Assembly (NCBI GenBank): GCA_002309235.1
Contig: DBXA01000003.1
Coordinates: 24,820-36,261, forward strand
DNA: 11,442 bases
DNA from: Christensenella sp. UBA1224
Lineage (GTDB): Bacteria > Bacillota > Clostridia > Christensenellales > Aristaeellaceae
Direction: 5' to 3'
In this document: positions 1 to 7,606 of the stretch, piece after piece
Position numbering within the stretch: position 1 is the first letter of the stretch
Layout: every line of letters starts with the position of its first letter
Notes under the pieces: model-generated
What the model was told of the DNA's origin: nothing
Database searches by the model: none
What the model saw: only the letters and a program-made list of their open reading frames with translations
Position numbers and translations under genes: made by a program

Positions 1-3000
1 CGGAGGAAACGGTGCTGAAGCCCGGGGAGAGCTTCAGACTGAACTGGAGCCAGATCGTACACAAGAGCGATTATGAAAAGGGAACGATCGACGCGGGCTT
101 TGCCGCGACAGCCGTCCGCCAGAGCGACGGCGCAACGGTGAAGAGCAAGGATATCGAATTCTCATTGAGTACAAGGCCGCTGGAACTGGCTGAAGGCGCG
201 CAGCTCAAGCTCACCGTGAACGGGGAAAAGCAAGCCTGGGCGATCGGCGAGGAAGTTCCCTGCACGCTGACGCTTACGAACACGACGGGGAAGAAGATAG
301 TGGATTCTTTCCTGTTCGCGACGGGCGACAATATGAACAAGGCCATGATCTACAACATGGGCGGAGGGATATTCGGATCGTATCTCAAGAAGGGCCAGGC
401 AGTCGCGAACGGCGCGGACGGGACGATCGAGGATACCTTCACAGTGCCGGAAGAATTCAGCGAATGGGAGAGCTTTGCGCTCAGGTGGTGCGTGCTGGTA
501 CGGCTGGAGGATGGCACATACCGGCATACCAACGAAGCTGGCATGAAGTTCCCTATCGGCCAGGAGGAGCCGGAACAGCCCGAGCAGCCTGAGCCGGAGC
601 CTGTCACATCGGACAAGCTGGTATTGTCAGGCGGCATTGTGGACAAACAGGCCTCCTACCACGAAGGAGATACGCTGTGGTATGACTTCATCCTCACGAA
701 TACGAGCGGTGAAGCGCTCAAGTATTACACCGTAAACATGAACCTGTTCAACGATGAGACGGGCTGGCCTGCGGACAGTCTGAGCGGTAGCTACCTGCCG
801 GCAAACGCGTCGCGGCACCTGCACGGCTCTATCACAATGAATGACGCGGATGATTACGGCAAGGAGACGCTCATGCGCGTGACGGCGCTGGCAAAGACGC
901 CGGAAGGCGAAGATGTGACGGCGTCGCCCCGAAATGAATTCTTCAACTATACGATGGCTGATACGGAGGCTTACGCTTCTCACGGCAAGATAACGCTCAC
1001 GGTCGATGTGGGGAAGGATGCTGCCCTGACCGGCCTTTACGGCGACGGCGAGACCGTATCGGCATACGTGGAGATGACATACGCCGGCAAAGGATACCCG
1101 GGTTCCATGGTCATATGGTACGCGGATGATTACGCGCCGGACGATTGGAAACCCGTTGAAACGACGGAGATCGCCCTGAATGAGGCGGGAGTGCCTTGTG
1201 TGACAGGCAGCATCGATATCACGGCGGACAGCGAGCACGCCATAGACGGCGAGTGCCGGTTCACCTTCATAGGATACGCAAGCGAGCAGGATGAGGAAGA
1301 CATGAGCATGACCTCCAACAAGGTGAAGGCGGGACTGCCGCTGTACGGCCTGGAGGAGACAACGCAGACAGGCGGAGAGACGCAGGAAGGGCAGCTTGAG
1401 CTCAAATACATACTGCTCGATCCGCCCAAGGAAGCGTATAAGGACGGCGAGGAGGTATCCATATGGGTATCCCTCATCTGGCATGGGAGCGGCGAGCCTT
1501 ATGAGATGCGGGCAGGCTACAGCGCCTCGCAGGATGTCGATTCCCTGACGCCCATCGTATCGAGCGCCGAGAAGCCGATAAAAGACGGTATACTGAGTGA
1601 TGTGGCCGTCTTCACGCTCCATGCGGAAGACGCGGTGGAAGGCAAATGCGTTTTCGATCTCTACGGCCTCGCGAAGGAAACGGAAGCATCGGAGTATGTT
1701 ACGGCCGGGCCGAAGACCCTGAGCTTCCCGCTCGACCAGGGCGGATACGGGCCGGATATGAAATCCCTGGAGCTCCCGGATGAAGTGGATATCAGCGTGG
1801 ACATGAAGAGCGTGAAGCCGGATGCGTACAAAGCCGGCCAGGAGATCAAAGTACAGGGCGAAGTCACAAACAGCGGCAGCGTGCCGGTGACACTTACGGA
1901 TCTGACAGGCGGCAGCACGGATATCATTTCTGCCGAACCTTGGATGGACGCTCCCCTGGAGGCCGGAAAGACCTATGCCTTTACGCTGACTGTCATACCG
2001 GATGAGGATGTGACGACATACATCCAGACCGCCGTGAAGGCATCCGCCGAGGCAGCCGAGAGCGGCGAGAACGTAACGGCGGGCGATGGCGTCTGGATCT
2101 ACGGCGTACAGGAGGGAGCGGAGATCTCCCTTGCCGCGGACGATACCGAAGGGCTCTCCCTGAAGCTGGGCGAGTCAGCCCTGATCAAGCTGAAGGTGAC
2201 CAATACGGGAGAGAAGATGCTTGCCGTAGGGAGCCTGGCGGCTACACAGGCGTACGGGAAGAGCGTGCCTCTCTATGACGGTTATGAGATACCCGCGGAG
2301 CATAAGCTCTCCTTTGCCAAGGGTGAGAGCTTTGAGATAGCTTATACTGTCAGCGCGGACCCGAACGATGTATCCTGCGGCGTGATCGAACGCACGCTGG
2401 TGCTGAACGCGCATGCCGTTGAGAACGGCGAGCCGGTGTCCGATACGGTGACGCTGCTCATCAAACTCACAAAGGACAAGACACAGGTCAAGGAAGAGAA
2501 GAAAGAGGAAAAGAAGCCTTATATACCCTCGGTCAAAGCGCATCCGGACTGCTGCGTGATCGCTGAGACACAGGACGGCACGAGAACTGTGAAGACAGAG
2601 CTGTGTGATGCGCATATAGCCGCACAGGCGGAAGCGGACGCGCTCCTGGAGGCTGTCAGCGGCGGCGATTACATCGCGCGGACGGATGCCTGGCAGAGGA
2701 TCGCGATGCTGTGGCTCGATGACATGTACGAGGAGTACGAAGTGCGTATCGCGCAGGCGGACGCGGAACAGGGCAAGGCGATCAGGGAAGAGGAAGAGTT
2801 CTTTGTGAAGTATCTGGCGTGCAGGGAGGAGACCATGAGCACGCTTCTGCCCAACGACCCGCTCACAGCGGCTGAGACGCTTGCGGAGCTCATCCGCGAG
2901 AGGACGCTGAGGCTCTGCGCGGAGCAGGATGCATCTCTCGCAGCTGCGCCTTACATACCTGCCGATGCGGATCCGGATGCCGCGTTATGCGCAAGCAAAA

Positions 3001-3353
3001 CGGTGGAGGAAGGAATCGTGAAGGATATCGCCTGCCCGCTGCACGAGCAGGCGGAAAAGGCTGCAGCAGCGCTCTTTGAAGGCGCGGAGACAGCGGAAGA
3101 AGTGGCGGATGCCTGGAGATACGCGAAATCACTTTGGCTTGCGGAGCTTACCCGGGCGACAGACACTCTGACGGCGGGAACGGATGCAGGAACGGCAGCG
3201 CGCCTGCGCATGGATCTTGCGGCATACGTCAGCTGGATCCGGGCGTACGAGGCAGAGCTCAGGCTCCTCTCCGGGGATGAGGCATATGTCCTTTCCAGGG
3301 TTACGGAGACAGTGCGCGCGCGCGTATGGGAGCTGTGCGGCCAGGCAGAATAA
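1..3353 (+). CDS. Large Ig-like repeat surface/secreted protein, 5'-truncated, with duplicated C-terminal helical module
   Basis: The reading frame is open from base 3 and runs into the window edge, so the N-terminus is probably missing. A GTG at 12 lies behind GGAGG (2-6) and could look like a start. However, the residues after it contain no signal peptide and read like the end of a CARDB/DUF11-type beta-sandwich domain (LKPGESF). Numbering from that GTG, about six Ig-like domains follow (roughly 57-182, 203-315, 325-450, 462-585, 595-705, 708-825), several marked by LTNTTG, LTNTSG, VTNSGS or VTNTGE strands. A Glu/Pro linker lies at about 184-198 and a Lys/Glu linker at about 827-838. The last 270 residues are helical and hold two related units: C865, W894, W901, C969 and C1008, W1035, W1042, C1109. 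These faintly recall LprI/DUF1311 proteins, which is a guess. No LPXTG motif or membrane anchor is present at the C-terminus. The role is unknown; extracellular adhesion or scaffolding is an inference. Confidence 0.8.
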   Translation, partial: EETVLKPGESFRLNWSQIVHKSDYEKGTIDAGFAATAVRQSDGATVKSKDIEFSLSTRPLELAEGAQLKLTVNGEKQAWAIGEEVPCTLTLTNTTGKKIVDSFLFATGDNMNKAMIYNMGGGIFGSYLKKGQAVANGADGTIEDTFTVPEEFSEWESFALRWCVLVRLEDGTYRHTNEAGMKFPIGQEEPEQPEQPEPEPVTSDKLVLSGGIVDKQASYHEGDTLWYDFILTNTSGEALKYYTVNMNLFNDETGWPADSLSGSYLPANASRHLHGSITMNDADDYGKETLMRVTALAKTPEGEDVTASPRNEFFNYTMADTEAYASHGKITLTVDVGKDAALTGLYGDGETVSAYVEMTYAGKGYPGSMVIWYADDYAPDDWKPVETTEIALNEAGVPCVTGSIDITADSEHAIDGECRFTFIGYASEQDEEDMSMTSNKVKAGLPLYGLEETTQTGGETQEGQLELKYILLDPPKEAYKDGEEVSIWVSLIWHGSGEPYEMRAGYSASQDVDSLTPIVSSAEKPIKDGILSDVAVFTLHAEDAVEGKCVFDLYGLAKETEASEYVTAGPKTLSFPLDQGGYGPDMKSLELPDEVDISVDMKSVKPDAYKAGQEIKVQGEVTNSGSVPVTLTDLTGGSTDIISAEPWMDAPLEAGKTYAFTLTVIPDEDVTTYIQTAVKASAEAAESGENVTAGDGVWIYGVQEGAEISLAADDTEGLSLKLGESALIKLKVTNTGEKMLAVGSLAATQAYGKSVPLYDGYEIPAEHKLSFAKGESFEIAYTVSADPNDVSCGVIERTLVLNAHAVENGEPVSDTVTLLIKLTKDKTQVKEEKKEEKKPYIPSVKAHPDCCVIAETQDGTRTVKTELCDAHIAAQAEADALLEAVSGGDYIARTDAWQRIAMLWLDDMYEEYEVRIAQADAEQGKAIREEEEFFVKYLACREETMSTLLPNDPLTAAETLAELIRERTLRLCAEQDASLAAAPYIPADADPDAALCASKTVEEGIVKDIACPLHEQAEKAAAALFEGAETAEEVADAWRYAKSLWLAELTRATDTLTAGTDAGTAARLRMDLAAYVSWIRAYEAELRLLSGDEAYVLSRVTETVRARVWELCGQAE

Positions 3354-3359
3354 GGAGAG
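3352..3359 (+). promoter_or_regulatory. Ribosome binding site of the LRR gene overlapping the upstream stop codon
   Basis: AAGGAGAG overlaps the TAA stop of the preceding gene (3351-3353) and sits 7 bases before the GTG at 3367. It fixes that GTG as the start and implies that the two genes are co-transcribed, possibly with coupled translation. Confidence 0.75.
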
Positions 3360-3366
3360 ATAAAAG

Positions 3367-4863
3367 GTGAAAAAGCTCTTAGCGGCATTGCTTGCGCTGA
3401 TCATATGCGCGCTTGCCTCAGCCCTGGCAGAGAACGTGAGGAGCGAATACAGGCAGGAGCAATACACGTACACTGTCCTTGCTGACGGCACGGCAGAGAT
3501 CATCCGCTGGGAAGGCTTTGAAACAGATCTTGTGATCCTGCAGGAACTGGGAGGCGTTCCGGTATCCTCGATAGGGAACGGAGCTTTTCGCGGCCGCAGC
3601 AGCCTGATATCCGTGATCGTACCTGAAGGGGTGACAAGGATCGGTGACAGGGCGTTCGCGGGCTGCAGCATCAGCTATATTACTCTGCCGGACAGCGTAA
3701 CGGAAATAGGTGACAGCGCCTTCCTTATGTGCACCGACCTGATGGAAATGACCTTGCCGGAGAACCTGGAGCGGATCGGAAGCGAAGCGTTCAGCCGCTG
3801 TATCGGTCTGCAGGGAATAATCATTCCGGACAGCGTAACGGAAATAGGCGATCATGCCTTCAGCGGTTGTGAATGCCTGAAGAGCGTTACGCTGCCGGAA
3901 AACCTTCGTGTATTCGGAAACAACCCCTTTCGGGGATGTACAGCCCTGGAGGCTGACAATATATCAGTGGATTGCAGGAATTTCCGGGTGACCGGCGGAG
4001 CTCTTTTTGATAGAACAGGGGAGATACTTGTTTGGTTTCCGTGCGGATCCTCCGGGACGGAATACGCTGTTCCGGAAGGCACCCGCGTGATCGGCGACTG
4101 CGCCTTTGAAGGCTGCTGCGGCCTGGTAAGCGTTATCCTTCCCGCCAGTATGGAAAAGATAGGCTGTGATGCGTTCCGCGGCTCAAGCATGCTTTCGGAT
4201 ATAACAATACCGGAAGGTGTTGTTAAGATCGGTGATCACGCGTTTTACGGCTGCGAGAGCCTTACGGAGATGGAAATACCCGGCAGTGCTGCGGAGATAG
4301 GCATAAATCCCTTTGTGAGTTGCGTTTCTCTGAAGGATCTTTCCGTTTCTCCGGATAATCCGTATTTCAGTGTGATCGATGGGTCCCTCGTGAACCTTGC
4401 GGACAGGCGTCTTGTATGCTGCTTCTATGCCGGCAGGCAGAGCGTATACAAGGGGCATGAAACGGAAGCAAGAGGGAACGGGGCGCCGCAGCTACCGGAG
4501 CTGGAATATATTGTTCCGGAAGGGATCGTGGAGATCGGCGATGAAGCACTGGCCTGGCAGGAGGATCTCACGACTGTGGTATTGCCGGATGGCGTGATCA
4601 GGATCGGGAAAAACGCGTTTGAGAGCTGTTTCCATCTCAGGAATGTACAGATCCCGGCAAGCGTGACGCATATAGAAGACGAAGCGTTTGACGCATGCCT
4701 CGACCTGGAAAGCCTGTACATTCCCGCCAGCGTGATACATATGGGAGAAGATGTGTTTTGCGGCTGGGATTTTATCGGCAACCTTACTCTCATCGTGGAA
4801 CCGGATTCCTACGCGGAGGCTTACTGCAGGAAAAACGGTATTCCGTACGAGTATCCCGGCTGA
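3367..4863 (+). CDS. Secreted BspA-type leucine-rich repeat protein
   Basis: This 498-residue protein starts at GTG. Residues 1-21 form a signal peptide (KK, a hydrophobic core, then ALASALA before EN), so it should be exported. From about residue 65 it consists of roughly 14 LRR_5/BspA-type repeats of 22-23 residues with the pattern V-x-x-IGDxAFxxC-x-x-L-x-x-I-x-LP-(E/D)-(G/S). Two repeats carry the longer insertion typical of the family: about 187-220, containing GGALFDRTGE, and about 330-380, containing YFSVIDGSLVN. The C-terminal cap (EPDSYAEAYCRKNGIPY) is also characteristic, so the protein looks complete. No sortase signal or membrane anchor is seen. Such proteins are common in gut bacteria and protists and are thought to bind proteins or host surfaces; the ligand here is unknown. 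It lies 13 bases after the Ig-repeat gene, and a hairpin follows its stop codon. Confidence 0.93.
   Translation: MKKLLAALLALIICALASALAENVRSEYRQEQYTYTVLADGTAEIIRWEGFETDLVILQELGGVPVSSIGNGAFRGRSSLISVIVPEGVTRIGDRAFAGCSISYITLPDSVTEIGDSAFLMCTDLMEMTLPENLERIGSEAFSRCIGLQGIIIPDSVTEIGDHAFSGCECLKSVTLPENLRVFGNNPFRGCTALEADNISVDCRNFRVTGGALFDRTGEILVWFPCGSSGTEYAVPEGTRVIGDCAFEGCCGLVSVILPASMEKIGCDAFRGSSMLSDITIPEGVVKIGDHAFYGCESLTEMEIPGSAAEIGINPFVSCVSLKDLSVSPDNPYFSVIDGSLVNLADRRLVCCFYAGRQSVYKGHETEARGNGAPQLPELEYIVPEGIVEIGDEALAWQEDLTTVVLPDGVIRIGKNAFESCFHLRNVQIPASVTHIEDEAFDACLDLESLYIPASVIHMGEDVFCGWDFIGNLTLIVEPDSYAEAYCRKNGIPYEYPG
3688..3848 (+). repeat. Exact 23-bp direct repeat inside the LRR gene
   Basis: The same 23 bases occur at 3688-3710 and 3826-3848, both encoding P-D-S-V-T-E-I-G. 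The offset is 138 bp, exactly two 23-residue repeat units. Other repeats in the gene encode similar residues with different codons, so identity at the DNA level points to recent duplication or gene conversion within the array. Confidence 0.85.
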
Positions 4864-4889
4864 TATTTTGGCATTTTCAATGAAAACGC

Positions 4890-4924
4890 GAACAGGCGGT
4901 CCTCAGGGGCCGCCTGTTCTGCTT
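4890..4924 (+). terminator. Hairpin terminator after the LRR gene
   Basis: A perfect 10-bp stem GAACAGGCGG / CCGCCTGTTC (4890-4899 with 4910-4919) extends to 13 bp through TCC/GGG (one T-G wobble), around a TCAG loop at 4903-4906. The tail (TTCTGCTT) is only modestly T-rich. It lies 26 bases after the LRR stop and before the next promoter, as expected for a transcription terminator. Confidence 0.8.
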
Positions 4925-4966
4925 ATGGAAAACAGCGGTGAGGCCGATCAAGTAAACGGGACACAA

Positions 4967-4995
4967 TTGCAAAATAAGATAAATGATGCTATGAT
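4967..4995 (+). promoter_or_regulatory. Sigma-A-type extended -10 promoter for the GNAT/GDPD genes
   Basis: TTGCAA (4967-4972) and TATGAT (4990-4995) are separated by exactly 17 bases, and the -10 is preceded by TG one base upstream (TGC-TATGAT), giving an extended -10. The local sequence is AT-rich compared with its surroundings and follows a terminator hairpin. Transcription would start near 5002. This makes the in-frame ATG at 4991 impossible as a start for that transcript and favours the ATG at 5063. Confidence 0.65.
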
Positions 4996-5062
4996 TGTTC
5001 CCGGCGTACCGGAATATGGGATAGTACCGGCAGATCCTGCTTTTGTGAGGGACAGATCGTAC

Positions 5063-5509
5063 ATGGTGATATATGAAGCCGAATTGAATGAGGATGTGCT
5101 GGCGCAGCTGATTCGCTTCTCGGAGGACTGGGCGGCGGAAAACAGCTGTTATGGATACCGCCCGAACGACAGATCCGATATCGAGGGGAACAGGATCTTC
5201 CTCGCGGAAGAGGACGGCGCGGCTGCCGGATATCTGTTCGGAAAGGTTTTAAAATCTGAACAGATGAGATCCGTCATGCCCGAAGGCACGCCTTACTTTG
5301 AAGTCGAGGAGCTGTATGTGGTGCCGGATAAGCGCTCCCATGGGATAGGCGGGGAGCTTTTCCGGTATGCGGAAGACGCCGTCAAGGCGGAAGCGGAGTA
5401 TATGGTGCTCAGCACGGCGACAAAGAACTGGAAGGCGGTCTTCCATTTCTATCTTGATGAGCTGGATATGGAGTTCTGGAGCGCACGGCTGTTCAAGAAA
5501 ATAAGATGA
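5063..5509 (+). CDS. GNAT-family N-acetyltransferase
   Basis: This 148-residue cytoplasmic enzyme is predicted to transfer an acetyl group from acetyl-CoA to an unknown acceptor. The acetyl-CoA pyrophosphate-binding motif A is clear: the strand VEELYVVP (81-88) is followed by R91-S-H-G-I-G-G97 and helix ELFRYAEDAV. The upstream strand IFLAEEDGAAAGYLFG (45-60) and a C-terminal NWKAVFHFY segment (122-130), where GNATs usually have N-xx-A-xx-(F/L)Y, complete a single GNAT domain of normal length. The frame is open back to 4751, but that stretch overlaps the LRR gene, a terminator and the promoter. ATG 5063 is therefore preferred; GAGGGA at 5047-5052 is a somewhat distant ribosome binding site. 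The GDPD-family gene follows after 102 bases, probably on the same transcript. The substrate cannot be predicted; it could acetylate a small molecule or a protein N-terminus. Confidence 0.85.
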   Translation: MVIYEAELNEDVLAQLIRFSEDWAAENSCYGYRPNDRSDIEGNRIFLAEEDGAAAGYLFGKVLKSEQMRSVMPEGTPYFEVEELYVVPDKRSHGIGGELFRYAEDAVKAEAEYMVLSTATKNWKAVFHFYLDELDMEFWSARLFKKIR

Positions 5510-5530
5510 CCGGACAGTAAGGACGATATC

Positions 5531-5551
5531 TCTCATTGCCGATGAATGAGA
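5531..5551 (+). other. Small stem-loop between the GNAT and GDPD genes
   Basis: TCTCATT (5531-5537) pairs perfectly with AATGAGA (5545-5551) around a 7-base loop. It is AT-rich and has no T-tract, so it is not a terminator. It may be a minor mRNA structure or chance. Confidence 0.3.
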
Positions 5552-5611
5552 AAAGAGGAACGGCGAAACCGGACGGCAGGTGCCGTTATCATATGGAAGG
5601 GAAGGAACGAT

Positions 5612-6451
5612 ATGGATTTTGATCTCAGGAAGACAGCGAAGGAAAAGCGCATCATCGTCGCCCACCGGGGCACATGCGGCGGGAATATCCCCTGCAATAC
5701 CATTGCCTCTTACGAGATCGCCCTCAAGCAGGGGGCTGATATGATCGAGATCGACGTGGATATGTCCTCGGACGGAGAGCTTTTCATCTTCCATCCCGGA
5801 ATGGAGCATGCGCACCTCAACGATGCTTCCGTCAATATACCGGACATGACCGCTGAGGAGGTTAAGCGCCTGCGCTTTGTCAACCAGGATGATACGCCCA
5901 CCCAGTTCGGCCTCAACACGCTGGATGAGGTGCTGGAGCAGTTCAAGGGCCGCTGCTACATCAACTGCGATAAATTCTGGGATCATCCCCGGGAGATATC
6001 GGAGCATATCCGTGCGCACGGCATGATGGAGCAGGTGCTGGTAAAGACGAGCCCCAAGGCGGAGCTCTTCGATATCATCGAGACCTACGCGCCGGACGTG
6101 CAGTACATGGTGATCCTGGGAGAGCAGCCCGGAAACGCGCATGAAGAACTCAAAAAGCGCAGGATCAACTACATGGGGCAGGAGCTGTGCTTCTCGAGTG
6201 AAGACAGCCCTATCTGCAAGCCTGAGTACCTGGAGATGCTCCGGAAGGACAATATCCTTTCCTGGGCGAACGCCATCATCTTCAACCATAAGACGCAGCT
6301 TACCGCCGGCCACAGCGATGATACGGCGCTGACCGTGAGCATGGAGGAAGGCTGGGGATGGCTGGCGCGCCGCGGGTTCGACCTGATCCAGACCGACTGG
6401 CCGCTGATGCTGAAGATGTACCTGGAGGAACAGGGGCTTCTTTATCGGTGA
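5612..6451 (+). CDS. Glycerophosphodiester phosphodiesterase family protein (intracellular)
   Basis: This 279-residue TIM-barrel-type enzyme would hydrolyse a glycerophosphodiester to sn-glycerol 3-phosphate plus an alcohol. The GDPD signature is visible: H18-R19-G20, then E46-I-D48 and DG (54-55), then H61 in FIFHP. These match the general acid/base histidines and two of the metal-binding acids of the family. The usual Glu-Asn-Thr after HRG is Cys-Asn-Thr (28-30), and the usual E-x-K metal/phosphate motif appears as N118-C-D120-K121, a variant. Near the end, GFDLIQTDWPLML matches the conserved barrel-closing strand. There is no signal peptide, so it should act in the cytoplasm on imported or internal substrates. 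ATG 5612 is chosen because AAGGGAAGGA (5597-5606) lies 5 bases upstream. The frame extends to 5546 without a comparable binding site. A strong terminator follows. Confidence 0.88.
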   Translation: MDFDLRKTAKEKRIIVAHRGTCGGNIPCNTIASYEIALKQGADMIEIDVDMSSDGELFIFHPGMEHAHLNDASVNIPDMTAEEVKRLRFVNQDDTPTQFGLNTLDEVLEQFKGRCYINCDKFWDHPREISEHIRAHGMMEQVLVKTSPKAELFDIIETYAPDVQYMVILGEQPGNAHEELKKRRINYMGQELCFSSEDSPICKPEYLEMLRKDNILSWANAIIFNHKTQLTAGHSDDTALTVSMEEGWGWLARRGFDLIQTDWPLMLKMYLEEQGLLYR

Positions 6452-6473
6452 ATAACAAAAAACAGGGTCCATG

Positions 6474-6500
6474 GCCCGGGCATTCGACCCGGGCTTTTCT
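6474..6500 (+). terminator. Rho-independent terminator after the GDPD gene
   Basis: A 7-bp GC-only stem GCCCGGG / CCCGGGC (6474-6480 with 6488-6494) surrounds the loop CATTCGA and is followed by TTTTCT. An A-run (AACAAAAAACA) precedes it. It lies 22 bases after the stop codon and separates the GDPD transcript from the transporter promoter. Confidence 0.85.
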
Positions 6501-6540
6501 GCTGTACATTATTGAGATCGTTTTTTTATTTCCGGATGTA

Positions 6541-6569
6541 TTGTAAAATCTGTTCGATAATAGTAAAAT
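6541..6569 (+). promoter_or_regulatory. Candidate promoter of the transporter operon
   Basis: TTGTAA (6541-6546) and TAAAAT (6564-6569) are 17 bases apart in a strongly AT-rich stretch (about 6510-6600) that contrasts with the GC-rich genes. A CTGTT (6550-6554) and AACAG (6582-6586) pair lies symmetrically about the -10 and could be an operator half-site pair, but this is weak. The leader to the first permease would be about 80 bases. No regulator gene is in the window. Confidence 0.5.
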
Positions 6570-6657
6570 ATAAAACATAATAACAGTAAGATACGATTAA
6601 GACGGAGATTGTTTTCTTCGGGTCACGACAGAGAAAAAGAAAGGCAGATGTTTCGGA

Positions 6658-7593
6658 ATGAGTCAACGGCCGTACGACCAGCTGAAATGGCGCAGGCGGC
6701 TCGCGCCTTACCGGCGCAACTGGGATCTGTATCTGCTCCTGATCCCTGCCATCGCGCTGTACATCATCTTCAACTATGTCCCTATGTACGGCGTGCAGAT
6801 CGCCTTCCGGCAATACAGAGCCAAGGCGGGCATACTGGGGAGCCAGTGGGTAGGGCTCAAACACTTCCAGCGCTTTTTCCGCTCCTATTACGCCCAGCGC
6901 CTTATCTTCAATACGCTGGGGATCGGCGTGTATTCGCTGGCGGTCGGTTTTCCAATTCCCATTATCCTCGCCATCATGATGAATGAATTGCGGAGCCTGC
7001 ATTATAAAAAATTCATCCAGACTGTTACCTACCTTCCGCACTTCCTTTCAACGGTGGTCCTTGTCAGTATCGTCAACGCGTTCCTGAACCCCAAGACGGG
7101 CCTTATCAATATGTTCTTTTTGAAGATGGGACGGCCGACCATCTACTTTATGGCAGAGGCCAGGTATTTTAAGACGATCTATGTGCTGTCGGGCGTCTGG
7201 CAGAACATGGGATGGGATTCCATCATCTACGTGGCGGCGCTGGCCGGCATCGACCCGACCTTCTACGAGGCCGGGCGCGTGGACGGCGCCTCCCGCTGGC
7301 AGATGCTGCTCCACATCACGCTGCCCAGTATACTGCCCACGGCTACGATCATGCTGATCCTGCGCTGCGGACATATCATGGGCGTCGGCTTTGAAAAGGT
7401 CTTCCTGATGCAGAACGACCTCAACATGTCGACATCGGACGTCATATCGACATACGTCTACCGCAGCGGTCTTATCGATGCGGAGTTTTCCTTCTCCGCG
7501 GCGGTCGGCCTGTTCAACTCGGTAGTCAACTGCGCGATGCTCGTCATCGTGAACTGGATCACGGGCCGTCTGGGCGGCACGCAGATCTTCTAA
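6658..7593 (+). CDS. ABC transporter permease, CUT1 family, LplB-like
   Basis: This 311-residue inner-membrane protein is one half of the transmembrane channel of a sugar or oligosaccharide importer. It begins with a basic segment (WRRRLAPYRRNWD) followed by the first membrane helix LYLLLIPAIALYIIFNYVPM and then YGVQIAFRQY, a strong hallmark of LplB-type permeases. About six membrane helices follow. The cytoplasmic coupling (EAA) loop is E204-A-G-R-V-D-G-A211, with the conserved Pro at 223. The family's usual length is about 300 residues, so it is full length. The start is not secure: AAAGG (6640-6644) is 13 bases upstream, farther than ideal, and an out-of-frame ATG at 6648 is closer to it. 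The second permease follows after 13 bases. The ATPase is not in the window; in CUT1 systems it is often a shared MsmK/UgpC-type protein encoded elsewhere. Confidence 0.94.
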   Translation: MSQRPYDQLKWRRRLAPYRRNWDLYLLLIPAIALYIIFNYVPMYGVQIAFRQYRAKAGILGSQWVGLKHFQRFFRSYYAQRLIFNTLGIGVYSLAVGFPIPIILAIMMNELRSLHYKKFIQTVTYLPHFLSTVVLVSIVNAFLNPKTGLINMFFLKMGRPTIYFMAEARYFKTIYVLSGVWQNMGWDSIIYVAALAGIDPTFYEAGRVDGASRWQMLLHITLPSILPTATIMLILRCGHIMGVGFEKVFLMQNDLNMSTSDVISTYVYRSGLIDAEFSFSAAVGLFNSVVNCAMLVIVNWITGRLGGTQIF

Positions 7594-7606
7594 AGGGGGG
7601 CTGAAA

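Noticed and set aside
627..1622. 331-codon minus-strand open frame over the Ig-repeat gene
   Set aside because: The + strand shows repeated Ig-like domains in one continuous frame. The minus translation is Arg/His/Val-rich and featureless.
4751..5062. N-terminal extension of the GNAT frame
   Set aside because: It overlaps the LRR gene end, the terminator hairpin and the promoter, and its translation adds nothing to the GNAT fold.
5249..6472. 407-codon minus-strand open frame over the GNAT and GDPD genes
   Set aside because: It is antisense to two well-supported genes and crosses their intergenic region. No motif is visible and its translation looks like an antisense artefact.
6550..6586. 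CTGTT / AACAG inverted pair around the -10 as an operator
   Set aside because: Only five bases per arm in AT-rich DNA, and no regulator gene in the window. It is too weak to list as its own site.
6609..6986. 125-codon + strand frame overlapping the first permease
   Set aside because: It is out of frame with a permease showing clear family motifs. Its product is a Pro/Ala/Arg-rich shadow, though its internal ATG at 6648 is noted as a start-site complication.
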